Positions 44,135 through 52,665 of a stretch of DNA of 64,000 bases are shown piece after piece. The DNA comes from Limnochorda sp. L945t (lineage in GTDB: Bacteria > Bacillota > Limnochordia > Limnochordales > Geochordaceae), in contig NZ_CP141615.1 in assembly GCF_035593305.1 (NCBI RefSeq), positions 2,821,722-2,885,721 on the forward strand, given 5' to 3'. How positions within the stretch are numbered: position 1 is the first letter of the stretch; every line of letters begins with the position of its first letter. A program made the position numbers and the translations under genes. The notes under the pieces are model-generated. The model saw nothing but the letters and a program-made list of their open reading frames with translations, was not told the DNA's origin and made no database searches.

Positions 44135-44986
44135 GTGAGCCGGATGGCCCGGCAAGATCTCCTGGCAAGTCTCGCCTTCTGGCTCTTGCCGGGTGCGGCC
44201 GCCGCGGCCACGGCCGGCATCGTGGCGGGCCTCGCCGTGCACGGCCTGACCCCGCGGATGGGATGGTGCTGGGGCGCCCTCAAGTGCACCCGCACGTACG
44301 GCCGATGGTTCTTCTTCACGCTCTTCCTGATGCTGGCCTTCACGGTGGCGGGAGCCGCCGTTTCCCTCGCGCGCCGTATCCGGGCGAGCCGGCGCCTCCT
44401 CGCCGGGCTGCTGGAGCTCCGGACACCGGCTCCGGCGCGCCTGCAGCACCTTGCCAGGAGCCTGGGGATGGAGCAGCGGATTGACGTGGTGGACGAGGCG
44501 GCGCCCGTCGTCTTCACCCACGGGCTGTTGCGGCCGAGGGTCCTCCTTTCGCGGGGGATCCTGGACCGCCTGAGCGACGAGGAGCTGGCCGCCGTGCTGG
44601 CCCACGAGCGCTACCACGTGCTCCGCCACGACCCGTTGCGTGTGCTGGTGGCGGGGGCGGCCGCCGACGCCCTCTTCTATCTGCCGGCCGCCGGCGAACT
44701 CCATCGTTGGTGGGACTCGGCCCGGGAGCTGGCCGCCGACGCGGCCGCCGTGGTGGCGCTCGGCCGGCTCCATCTGGCGCAGGCGCTGCACAAGCTCGGC
44801 TCCTGGCGCGAGGAGCCGTCGCCCTTCGCCATCGCCGGCGCGATGGGCGTGCTGGACTTGCGCATCACGCAGCTCGTCCATCCGGAACGGGCCTCCAACC
44901 GTATCCGGCTCTCTTTGCGCGCCGTGGCTGTGGCCAGCCTCTTCGCCGGTCTGCTGCTCGCCGGCTTCTTCGGGAGGTGCAGGTAG
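44135..44986 (+). CDS. M56 (BlaR1-like) membrane metallopeptidase without sensor domain
   Basis: The 283-aa protein has membrane spans at about 12-37 and 57-79, then the gluzincin core with zinc motif HERYH (H157, E158, H161) and a downstream SARELAADAAAV segment with the third ligand. A last span (about 263-279) ends in GRCR. BlaR1 has a large penicillin-binding domain after this; here the protein stops. The loop between the first two spans is short and carries C45 and C51 (WCWGALKC), a possible redox or metal sensor. GTG 44135 follows GAGGAGGG, 10 bases after the repressor gene. Confidence 0.88.
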   Translation: MSRMARQDLLASLAFWLLPGAAAAATAGIVAGLAVHGLTPRMGWCWGALKCTRTYGRWFFFTLFLMLAFTVAGAAVSLARRIRASRRLLAGLLELRTPAPARLQHLARSLGMEQRIDVVDEAAPVVFTHGLLRPRVLLSRGILDRLSDEELAAVLAHERYHVLRHDPLRVLVAGAAADALFYLPAAGELHRWWDSARELAADAAAVVALGRLHLAQALHKLGSWREEPSPFAIAGAMGVLDLRITQLVHPERASNRIRLSLRAVAVASLFAGLLLAGFFGRCR

Positions 44987-45060
44987 GGGCTCCGGGCCCG
45001 GGGCTTCGCCATCGTGGGGGGAGGCCGCGGAGCTTCGACACAAGCGATTTCGTGGGTCAA

Positions 45061-45081
45061 GACACTACATGGCGTAGTGTC
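45061..45081. promoter_or_regulatory. BlaI-type operator, copy 2, before the molybdoenzyme operon
   Basis: A perfect palindrome: arms GACACTAC and GTAGTGTC around ATGGC. The inner 19 bases match copy 1 at 43561-43579 in 17 positions. It lies 28 bases before the TTG start of the iron-sulfur subunit gene. Confidence 0.75.
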
Positions 45082-45109
45082 AAGGGGGAGAAAGGAAGGG
45101 GGGATCTCC

Positions 45110-45796
45110 TTGAGCGATGCTACACGCGCGGCGAGCGCCCGGGTGGCAGCCGCCGCGCCCCGAGGTCCCAAGTGGGCCATGGTCATCGACCTGGCCAAGT
45201 GCGTGGGGTGCGACACCTGTACGGTGTCGTGCAAGGCCGAGAACCGCACGCCACCCGGCGTTTCGTATAACGTCCTCGTCGAAGAGGAGGTCGGCGCGTT
45301 CCCCAACGTGCGCCGCGTCCGGATCCCCAGGCCGTGCATGCAGTGCGACAACGCCCCCTGCGTCCAGGTCTGCCCGGTCGGCGCGACGTTCAAGATGGAC
45401 AACGGCATCGTGGCGATCGACTACGACCGCTGCATCGGGTGTCGCTACTGCATGGCCGCCTGCCCCTACGGAGCCCGTTCCTTCGACTTCGGAGAGAGCT
45501 ACGAGGACGAGATGGAAGGGTTCGACGAGGTCCAGGCGCCGGAGTACGGGATCGCCCGGGGGCGGCGCGAACGTGGGAGTTCTCCTGTGGGCAACGTGCG
45601 CAAGTGCCACTTCTGCTTCCACCGCCTGGAACGGGGCGAGGAGCCTGCCTGCGTCGAGACCTGCGTGGCCAACGCCCGGTATTTCGGTGACCTCAACGAC
45701 CCCAACAGCGTGGTCTCCCAGCTGGTCGCCGGCCCCCGGGCGTTTCGGCTCAAAGAGGAACTGGGCACCGAGCCCAGGGTCTGGTACTTGCGGTAG
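45110..45796 (+). CDS. Four-cluster iron-sulfur subunit of a molybdopterin oxidoreductase
   Basis: The 228-aa protein carries sixteen Cys in four groups (C31/34/37/41, C76/79/84/88, C108/111/114/118, C166/169/181/185), enough for four [4Fe-4S] clusters, as in TtrB, PsrB and DmsB. It would carry electrons between the membrane subunit and the catalytic subunit. There is no Tat signal of its own, so it is probably co-exported with the catalytic subunit. TTG 45110 follows AAGGGGGG. An earlier in-frame ATG (45014) is rejected because that reading would run through the operator. It is the first gene of a three-gene operon. Confidence 0.93.
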   Translation: MSDATRAASARVAAAAPRGPKWAMVIDLAKCVGCDTCTVSCKAENRTPPGVSYNVLVEEEVGAFPNVRRVRIPRPCMQCDNAPCVQVCPVGATFKMDNGIVAIDYDRCIGCRYCMAACPYGARSFDFGESYEDEMEGFDEVQAPEYGIARGRRERGSSPVGNVRKCHFCFHRLERGEEPACVETCVANARYFGDLNDPNSVVSQLVAGPRAFRLKEELGTEPRVWYLR

Positions 45797-45838
45797 CCGG
45801 CCGACCGGCTGCGGTCAACGGGAGAGGAGCGAGGGGTC

Positions 45839-47056
45839 ATGGCAGTGTCGCATTCGTCGGGAACCCTGACCTGGCGCACGCGCTCCACGGCAAAGGCGGA
45901 GATCTGGACCCGACCCACCCCCGGGAGGGTCGTGCTTTTGCTCGCCCTGGCGGCGGGGCTGGCCGTGGGGGTCTGGGCGCTCGCCGTCCGGATCGGGCAG
46001 GGGCTGTCCAGCACCTGGCTCACGTCGATCACGCCCTGGGGCGCCTGGGTCGCCCTTTACATCTTCTTCGTGGGCTTGAGCGCGGGCGCGTTCTTGCTGT
46101 CTTCGGCCGTATACGTCCTGGGCCGCCACGATCTCGAGCCCGTCGGGCGGGAGGCCCTCGTCGTCGCGATCTTGAGCATGGGGGCCGCCCTGGGCTTCAT
46201 CGCGCTGGATCTGGGGCGGATGGACCGGGCGCTCGCCGCGTTCTTCTTCTGGAACCCGACGAGCGTGCTGGCGTGGGAGATGCGCTTTTACATCCTGTAC
46301 GTCGCCATCCTGGCAGCCGAACTGTGGCTTTCCGTCCGGGCCGGCCGCGAGGCGCGCGCCCGCCGGTGGCTCAAGGCGCTCGGTATCAGCGGGATTCCCA
46401 TCGCCATCTTCGGTGTCCACGGGGGCACGGGGCTGTTGTTCGCGGTGCTCAAAGCGCGCCCGCTCTGGAACACCGGCCTCTATCCGGTCCTGTTCGTCGT
46501 ATCGGCCCTGGTCTCCGGCACGGCGCTGGTGACGCTGCTGTACGCCCTGCGCCCCGTGGTGTGGCGCCGGAACGTCGACCGATCGCTGCTCTCGAGCCTG
46601 AGCCGCGCGCTGCTGGCTTTCCTTGCGGTCGAGGGCGGGCTCGAGCTGTTCGAGTACGTCGTGGCTGCCTACCGTGGCGAGCCCCTGGAAGGGGAGGCCC
46701 TTCGTCTCATGTGGTCCGGCGACCTGGCCTGGCTGTTTTGGGGTGTCCAGGTGCTGCTCGGCATGGTGGTGCCCACCGTGATCCTGCTCCGCCGGCCGGA
46801 TCGACCCACGGCGGTGGCGGCCGGCGCCGGCCTGGTCATCGCCGGCATCCTGGCGGTACGGTTCAACATCGTGCTGCCGCAGATGCTGGCGCCGGTGATG
46901 GAGGGGCTGCCGGCCGGGGTCTACCTGCCCTCGGCCGTCGAGTGGGGCGCCTCGCTGGGCATCCTCAGCGCCTTTACCGGCGCCTATCTGGCCTTCGGGA
47001 CATGGCTGCCGCTGCATGATGGCGAGGCCGCCGACGCCGGGCGAGAGGATCGGTGA
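45839..47056 (+). CDS. NrfD/PsrC-family quinone-interacting membrane subunit
   Basis: NrfD-type proteins exchange electrons with the quinone pool. The 405-aa protein has about ten membrane spans beginning at residue 30. It contains TSITPWGAWVALYIFFVGLSAGAFLLSSAVYVLG (typical of the family's second span), LGFIALDLGRMDRALAAFFFWNPTS, and a late VLPQMLAPVMEGLPAG loop. The size is between TtrC and PsrC/ArrC. It lies 42 bases after the iron-sulfur gene and overlaps the catalytic-subunit gene by four bases. Confidence 0.93.
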   Translation: MAVSHSSGTLTWRTRSTAKAEIWTRPTPGRVVLLLALAAGLAVGVWALAVRIGQGLSSTWLTSITPWGAWVALYIFFVGLSAGAFLLSSAVYVLGRHDLEPVGREALVVAILSMGAALGFIALDLGRMDRALAAFFFWNPTSVLAWEMRFYILYVAILAAELWLSVRAGREARARRWLKALGISGIPIAIFGVHGGTGLLFAVLKARPLWNTGLYPVLFVVSALVSGTALVTLLYALRPVVWRRNVDRSLLSSLSRALLAFLAVEGGLELFEYVVAAYRGEPLEGEALRLMWSGDLAWLFWGVQVLLGMVVPTVILLRRPDRPTAVAAGAGLVIAGILAVRFNIVLPQMLAPVMEGLPAGVYLPSAVEWGASLGILSAFTGAYLAFGTWLPLHDGEAADAGREDR

Positions 47057-50000
47057 GCGAGCCCATGTCACCCACCCAGGAGAAGGTGACCCGCCGCCGG
47101 CTACTGGTAGGGGCCGGCGCGCTCGGACTGGCCGCGGCCGCCGCCGGGGGCGTCATGCTCTCGGCCGCCCGCCGGATTCCCGTGGTGCGGGGGGCCGGAC
47201 GGCCCGGCCCGTCCGGCAACGCCCCGCACGGGATCGGCAACTCCTTTGGCGATTTCGGCGCCCAGGACGTCATCTACACTGTCTGTGAGCAGTGCAACAC
47301 CCACTGCACCATCGCGGTGCGGCTGCAGGAGGGCGCCGACGGCCGCCGCAGGGTGCGGAAGATCGCCGGCAACCCTTATAGCCCCCTCAACACGGTGCCC
47401 TTCGGGCCCATCCCGTACGAGACCGGGCCGGAGCAGGCGGCAGCGGGGGCAGGGCCGGAGGCCTTGCGCCGGACGGGCCGTTCGCTCAGGGGAGGACGCA
47501 CCTGCCTCAAAGGGCAGGCCGGCATCCAGACGGTTTACGACCGGCTGCGCCTCACCCGGCCGCTGCGGCGGGCCGGTCCCCGGGGAAGCGGGCGCTGGGA
47601 GAGCGTCTCGTGGGAGGAGGCGCTCGACCAGATCGTCAACGGCAGCAAGGTCCTCGGCACCCCGGGGCTACGCGACGTATGGGCCTACGTCTCCCAGGAA
47701 CAGGTGCAAGCCGACCTCGCCCGCCTCCAGGCCGGCCAGCTGAGCCAGGAAGCCTTCCGAGAGCGCTACCGCAACGTGCTCATCGACCCCGACGTGCCTC
47801 AGCTCGGCCCGCGCGCCAACCAGGTGGTCAACCTGGGGGGCGACCGGCGAGATTTCATGCACGGCCGCTTCTGGCCCGCCAGCGTCGGCAGCCTCAACGC
47901 GTACGACCACGGCGGGGTCTGCGGCGCAAGCGGCGTGCTGGGCACGGTGAGGTCGTTCAACCCCCGCAAGAAAAAACAGCGCCTGTACGTCGACCTCCAG
48001 CACTGCGAGTTCACCATCGTCTGGGGCACCAATCCCATGGTCGCCAACAAAGGGCCCACCTGGCTCGCCCCCGCGCTGACCGAGGCGCTCGCCAGGGGCA
48101 TGAAGATGGCGGTCATCGACCCGCGCCTGAGCGAGACCGCCAACAAGGCCCACTGGTGGGTGCCCATCGCCCCGGGCACGGATGGCGCCCTGGCGCTCGG
48201 GATGGCCCGGTGGATCGTGGAGCACGGCCGCTACGACGCCCGATACCTGGCCAACCCCAACCGCGAGGCGGCCCGGGCCGACGGTGAGCCCACGTGGACC
48301 GACGCCACGCACCTCGTGCGCCTCGACCGCCCGGAACGCCCCAAGCTGCGCCTGTCCGACCTGGGCATGACCTCGAAGGAGAAGGACGACTTCGTCGTGG
48401 CGCTGCCGGGCGGTAAGGTCGCGCCCGCCGGTCAGGCTCCGGAAGGGGCGCTGGAGTTCGACGGCCGGGTCGGGGGAATTCCCGTCAAGTCGGTCTTCAC
48501 CCTGTTCAAGGAACGGGTGCTGGAGCGAACCCTCGAGGAGTACGCCTCCATCTCGGGCGTCGACGTCGAGACCATCGAGCGGCTCGCGGCGGAGTTCACC
48601 TCCCACGGCAAGCGCGTGGGCATTATCGCCTACCGGGGCCCGGCCATGCACGCCAACGGGTACGAGGCGCTTCGCGCCATCAACGCCCTCAACCATCTCG
48701 TGGGCAACCACGACTGGAAGGGCGGGAGCATCACCACCGGCGCGCACTTCCAGGAACTGAAGGGGCGCTACGACCTCCTGGCGGTGCCGGGCGGGTTGAA
48801 GCCATGGGGTATCCCGCTCGCTCGTAACGGCGTGGCGTACGAACGCACTCCCCTCTTCCAGAGGGACGGCTACCCGGCGCGGCGCCCCTGGTTTCCGCTG
48901 GGAGGCAACACGGTGCAAGAAGTGCTGGCCAGCGCGGCGGAGGGCTATCCTTACCGGATCGGGGCGCTGTTCGTGCACCGGCTCTCCCCCGTGCTCTCCC
49001 TGCCGGCGGGCTCCCGGATCGCCGAGACGTTGAAGGATACCCGGGCGATCCCGCTCTTGGTCGTGATGGACGTCGAGATGAGCGAGACCGCGTCGTTCGC
49101 CGACTTCGTCCTCCCGGACCTCACGTACCTCGAGCGCTGGGGGCGCGAGACCATCTACCCCAACGCCCTGCAGCGCATCAGCAGCGTCATGCAGCCGGTG
49201 GTGCGCGCCTTCGACGGCCCGCGGGCGGTGGAGGACGTCTGGATCGCGATCGGGCGGCGCATGGGGTGGCCCGGGGTGGGAGAAGGGGCTTTTGCGGACG
49301 GAGGCTCGCTCGAGTCGGCGGAAGACTTCTACCTGAAGATGGTGGCCAACATCGCCCTCGACCGCACCCCGGTGCCCGACGCCTCGCCGGCGGAGATGGA
49401 GATGTTCGACAAGAGCCGGCGCATGGCGCTGGGGCCGGCGTTCGACGTGGAGCGCTGGAAGCGGGCCGTGCGGCCCGAGGAGTGGCCCAAGGTCGTCACC
49501 GTGCTCAACCGGGGCGGGCGCTTCGAGCCCCCTGGCCAGGAATACGAGGGAGAGTGGGTGCGCTACCGGTTGGAGGACGAGGCGCACTTTTACGACGAGG
49601 GCACCGCCGCCGCCCGTCATCCGTACGACGGACGGCTGATGGACGGCCTGCCCCGCTGGCAGCCCCCCGTCTCCTTCGCAGGCAAGCCGCTGGAGCAGGT
49701 GGGCACCCGGGGATTGCGGCGCCCGCTCCGGCTCATCAACTGGAAGGCACGCCACATCGGCACGCACCGTAACATCCAGGATGCGTGGCTGCGGGAGATC
49801 GCTTCCGACAACCCGCTGTGGATCCATCCGGCGGACGCCGCGGCGCGGGGTATCCGGAACGGCGACCGGGTGCGCATCCGGTCGGCGCTCCTGGAGGTCG
49901 AGGGACGCGCGCTGGTCACGCAGGCCATCCGGCCGGGCACCGTGGGAGCGTGCTACAACTTCGGGCACTTCGCGTACGGCGCAGCCGGCTACACCATCGA

Positions 50001-50217
50001 CGGGCACCCGGTGAGGCCCGCGCGCCGTTACGGCCATACGCCGTTCCGCCTGGGTGGGCCGGGTAACCAGGCGGGGTACGCCGCCGGGCGCGGCGAGGGT
50101 TTTTCGGTCAACCACCTGCTCCCGGAGGATCCCGACGCCCCAGGGGCAGGGGTCTCCGACGTGCTGGGGGCCGGGGCCGCGCAGTACGACGTGTGGGTCG
50201 ACGTGAGCCGGGCATAG
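47053..50217 (+). CDS. Tat-exported molybdopterin oxidoreductase catalytic subunit (TtrA/PsrA/ArrA-like)
   Basis: The 1054-aa enzyme starts with a Tat signal (TRRRLLVGAGALG, Arg at 14-16) and a [4Fe-4S] motif with C78, C81, C85 and C151. Molybdopterin domains follow (WESVSWEEALDQIV, FTIVWGTNPMVANKGPTW, VIDPRLSETANKAHWWVPIAPGTDGAL) and a C-terminal MGD-binding domain. C290 in AYDHGGVCGASG is the likely Mo ligand. The size and Cys ligand fit the tetrathionate/polysulfide/arsenate reductase branch; the substrate cannot be read from sequence alone. The GTG start overlaps the NrfD gene. Confidence 0.92.
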   Translation: MSEPMSPTQEKVTRRRLLVGAGALGLAAAAAGGVMLSAARRIPVVRGAGRPGPSGNAPHGIGNSFGDFGAQDVIYTVCEQCNTHCTIAVRLQEGADGRRRVRKIAGNPYSPLNTVPFGPIPYETGPEQAAAGAGPEALRRTGRSLRGGRTCLKGQAGIQTVYDRLRLTRPLRRAGPRGSGRWESVSWEEALDQIVNGSKVLGTPGLRDVWAYVSQEQVQADLARLQAGQLSQEAFRERYRNVLIDPDVPQLGPRANQVVNLGGDRRDFMHGRFWPASVGSLNAYDHGGVCGASGVLGTVRSFNPRKKKQRLYVDLQHCEFTIVWGTNPMVANKGPTWLAPALTEALARGMKMAVIDPRLSETANKAHWWVPIAPGTDGALALGMARWIVEHGRYDARYLANPNREAARADGEPTWTDATHLVRLDRPERPKLRLSDLGMTSKEKDDFVVALPGGKVAPAGQAPEGALEFDGRVGGIPVKSVFTLFKERVLERTLEEYASISGVDVETIERLAAEFTSHGKRVGIIAYRGPAMHANGYEALRAINALNHLVGNHDWKGGSITTGAHFQELKGRYDLLAVPGGLKPWGIPLARNGVAYERTPLFQRDGYPARRPWFPLGGNTVQEVLASAAEGYPYRIGALFVHRLSPVLSLPAGSRIAETLKDTRAIPLLVVMDVEMSETASFADFVLPDLTYLERWGRETIYPNALQRISSVMQPVVRAFDGPRAVEDVWIAIGRRMGWPGVGEGAFADGGSLESAEDFYLKMVANIALDRTPVPDASPAEMEMFDKSRRMALGPAFDVERWKRAVRPEEWPKVVTVLNRGGRFEPPGQEYEGEWVRYRLEDEAHFYDEGTAAARHPYDGRLMDGLPRWQPPVSFAGKPLEQVGTRGLRRPLRLINWKARHIGTHRNIQDAWLREIASDNPLWIHPADAAARGIRNGDRVRIRSALLEVEGRALVTQAIRPGTVGACYNFGHFAYGAAGYTIDGHPVRPARRYGHTPFRLGGPGNQAGYAAGRGEGFSVNHLLPEDPDAPGAGVSDVLGAGAAQYDVWVDVSRA

Positions 50218-50224
50218 GGAGGGC

Positions 50225-50248
50225 GAGCGGGCGCGGCACGCCCCGCTC
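50225..50248. terminator. Short hairpin between convergent genes
   Basis: GAGCGGGCG pairs with CGCCCCGCTC (one bulged C), between the molybdoenzyme gene and the convergent ytaF-like gene. No T-tract. Confidence 0.3.
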
Positions 50249-50251
50249 CCC

Positions 50252-50839
50252 TCACAGCAGCTGGCGCAAACCGAGCAACACCAGGAGCGCCCCCGCCACC
50301 AGAGGGCCCCTGATCCCGAGCCAGCGTGCCGCATAGTGGGTCGCCAGGCGGTCCCCGCCCCAAAGGGCCAGGTAGCTGAACAGCGCCGTTACGAAGGCGG
50401 TGGGCAGGGCCCCCAGATGCCACAGACCGGCAACGAACCCGTTGGCCAGGCAGTTGAGGCCCAGGGCCGTCCCGAGGAGCAGCCCCTCGGCGAGGCCGAT
50501 CGAGCCCGACCGGTCGAGGTCGGCCCGATGGGGCTCGCGCAGCAGCCCCAGGATCGGGCTCTGCCGGGGCGCCGCCCGGTGCTCCGCCGCCATGAAGTAC
50601 ACGCCCATGGCGATGAGCAGGAGCGCGCCCGCGGTGCTGGCCACGCTCGCTCGCACCAACCCGCGGACGAAATGGCCGGCCGAGGCCGACAACACCGTGA
50701 AGAGGAAAGCCTCCAACGCCACCACCAAATTGGCGCCGGCCGGGACGTGGATGGCTCCCGCTCCCAGCGCCATCCCTACGCCGAGGTTGTCGAGGTTGGC
50801 TGCGATCCCGATGAGCAATAACTGCAGCCACGTGACCAT
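50252..50839 (-). CDS. ytaF: YtaF-family sporulation membrane protein
   Basis: The 195-aa protein has six membrane segments in two related halves: LLLIGIAANLDNLGVGMALGAGAI and LLLGTALGLNCLANGFVAGLWHLG. The acidic LDNLGVG motif marks the MntP/YtaF superfamily. YtaF members are kept in spore-formers, and transport of a cation is suspected but not shown. The ATG at 50839 gives the family N-terminus. It follows the SleB-type gene on the same strand by 108 bases. Confidence 0.85.
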   Translation of the reverse strand: MVTWLQLLLIGIAANLDNLGVGMALGAGAIHVPAGANLVVALEAFLFTVLSASAGHFVRGLVRASVASTAGALLLIAMGVYFMAAEHRAAPRQSPILGLLREPHRADLDRSGSIGLAEGLLLGTALGLNCLANGFVAGLWHLGALPTAFVTALFSYLALWGGDRLATHYAARWLGIRGPLVAGALLVLLGLRQLL

Positions 50840-50947
50840 CGCTCCCGAAGCCGCCCCTTCCCGGGCCGCGCCGGGGAGCGGGTCGCCCGGCCCCCCGGAT
50901 CGTCCCTGCATCCTATGGGGCGGGCAGCCTCAGGGGTTCTCGGCCTC

Positions 50948-51625
50948 TCAGCGGGCGAACACGTGGCGGCCGATCCGGCGTACCACCGGGCGATTCCAGA
51001 TCCACGGGCTCGAGGTGCGGGCCGGGTTGTAGTAATAGACGGCGCCTCCGGTCGGGTCCCACCCGGCGAGCGCGTCCAGGACGGCCCTGTAGGATGCCTG
51101 GTCGGGCCGCAGGTTGACCTGCCCATCGTATACCGCCGTGAAGGCCCACGGCTCGAAGACGACCCGCTCGACCGTGTGGGGAAAGCGCGGGTCGTCGAGC
51201 CGGTTGAGGACTACGGCCGCCACGGCGACTTTCCCCACGTAAGGCTCCCCCCGAGCCTCGCCGTAGACCAGCCGCGCCATCAGCTCCAGCTCCCACGGCG
51301 TGACGGAGCGGCGCCACCGGCCGTCCCAGGCGCGGCGCCGCTCGGAGACAAGCGGCCCGGCCTTCACGTCGTGGCCCGCGACACGCTCCAACCCGGCGGC
51401 ATCGCGCGCCGTGACCTGCGACGCATCCGTCTCCGTTCGAGCGCTCGACGCTCCCGTGAGCGCCGCGGAGAGCAGGGCGCCCGCCTGGGCCACCACGACG
51501 ATGACCAGCAAGATCCATGCCGAAGCCCGTAACAGCCGTCCTGTGTCGCCCGGAGGGCGACCCGGAGCGGACTGCGCCATCCGCGGCGAGCGGGACCACG
51601 GTGCCACTTCCTCTTCACCGGTCAC
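50948..51625 (-). CDS. SleB-type cell wall hydrolase
   Basis: The 225-aa protein has an N-terminal membrane segment (about 32-56) and a C-terminal Hydrolase_2/SleB catalytic domain: LELMARLVYGEARGEPYVGKVAVAAVVLNRL, with the catalytic Glu in YGEARGE, then FEPWAFTAVYDGQVNL and a GGAVYYYNPART segment. SleB lytic transglycosylases open the spore cortex; this anchored form without a peptidoglycan-binding domain resembles CwlJ/SleB relatives. It lies next to the ytaF-like gene. Confidence 0.88.
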   Translation of the reverse strand: MTGEEEVAPWSRSPRMAQSAPGRPPGDTGRLLRASAWILLVIVVVAQAGALLSAALTGASSARTETDASQVTARDAAGLERVAGHDVKAGPLVSERRRAWDGRWRRSVTPWELELMARLVYGEARGEPYVGKVAVAAVVLNRLDDPRFPHTVERVVFEPWAFTAVYDGQVNLRPDQASYRAVLDALAGWDPTGGAVYYYNPARTSSPWIWNRPVVRRIGRHVFAR

Positions 51626-51766
51626 GGCCCGCGCTCACCCCTCCCCCAAGCCGTCGGTCGCCCGCCTGCCGCGCCGGAGCTGGCTACGGCGACGACGCTG
51701 CACGGATCTCCATGGTAAGCGGCAAAGAGCCCGGGCCCAAGGGCAAGCCGGTGGCAACGGTACCGC

Positions 51767-52654
51767 TTACTGCCTCGTCGGATCGAGCGCGTCGCGCAGC
51801 GCGTCCCCCAGGAAGTTGAAGCCGAGCACGGTGACCATGATGGCGAGCCCGGGGAAGACCGAATACCACCAGGCGTTGAAGATGTAACTCTGTCCCGTAT
51901 TGACCATGGTGCCCCAGCTGGGGATGGGCTGCTGGATGCCGAGCCCCAGGAAGCTGAGGGTCGCCTCGTTGAGGATCGCGCCGGCCGTCCCCAGAGTGCC
52001 CGCCACGATCATGGGGGCAATCCCGTTGGGCAGGATGTGGCGCAGCAAGACGCGCCCCGGCGAGGCTCCCACGGCGTACGCAGCCGTCACGTACTCCAGC
52101 TCCTTGAGGGCGAGCACCTGGCTGCGCATCAGGCGCGCCTCGCTCGGCCATCCGATGACCCCGAGGGCCGCGGCGATGGTGGTGGGCGTCGGCTCGAGGA
52201 TGGCCACCACCGCGATGAGGAACAACAGGGACGGGATGGCGAAGAAGATGTCGGTCACGCGCATCATGACGTCGTCGAAGCGCCCGCCCAGGTAGCCGGC
52301 CAGGCCTCCCACGACCATGCCGATGGCAAGGGAGACGCCCTCGGCGACGAGGCCGATGCGCAGCGAGATCCGGGCTCCGTACACGATCCGGCTCAGGATG
52401 TCCCGGCCCAGCTCGTCGGTGCCGAGCGGATGCTCCGGCGAAGGCGGCTTGAGCCTCGCCTCCACGATGTTTTGCTCGAAGGGGTCGTACGGGGCGATGG
52501 CCGGCGCAGCCACGGCCACCACCACGAGCGCGAGCACGATGGCGAGACCCGCCAGGCCGAGACGGTGCCGCCCGAAGGCGGCCACGAAGCGGCCTTGTGG
52601 CGAGCGCACCGCCGCCTCGATCGTCGCGTGCTCCACCCAGGCTTGCTGGCTCAC
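51767..52654 (-). CDS. Peptide ABC transporter permease, DppC/OppC type
   Basis: The 295-aa protein has an N-terminal OppC-specific segment, six membrane spans, and the permease EAA-type loop (AYAVGASPGRVLLRHILPNGIAPMIV). HPLGTDELGRDILSRIVYGARISL is the family signature. It follows the DppB gene by 11 bases. No ATPase genes follow in the operon, so the ATPases must be shared or encoded elsewhere. Confidence 0.94.
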   Translation of the reverse strand: MSQQAWVEHATIEAAVRSPQGRFVAAFGRHRLGLAGLAIVLALVVVAVAAPAIAPYDPFEQNIVEARLKPPSPEHPLGTDELGRDILSRIVYGARISLRIGLVAEGVSLAIGMVVGGLAGYLGGRFDDVMMRVTDIFFAIPSLLFLIAVVAILEPTPTTIAAALGVIGWPSEARLMRSQVLALKELEYVTAAYAVGASPGRVLLRHILPNGIAPMIVAGTLGTAGAILNEATLSFLGLGIQQPIPSWGTMVNTGQSYIFNAWWYSVFPGLAIMVTVLGFNFLGDALRDALDPTRQ

Positions 52655-52665
52655 AGGCTACCCCT

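Noticed and set aside
43639-44986. Beta-lactam resistance module (BlaI/BlaR1)
   Set aside because: The M56 protein has no penicillin-binding domain and no beta-lactamase or PBP gene is near; the shared operator points to the molybdoenzyme operon.
45014-45109. Earlier start for the iron-sulfur subunit
   Set aside because: It would place the perfect operator palindrome inside the coding region and lacks a ribosome-binding site; TTG 45110 has one.
51715-51770. Hairpin GTAAGCGG/CCGCTTAC past the end of the DppC-type gene
   Set aside because: The 8-bp arms are 40 bases apart and the right arm overlaps the stop codon; it is too weak to call a terminator.
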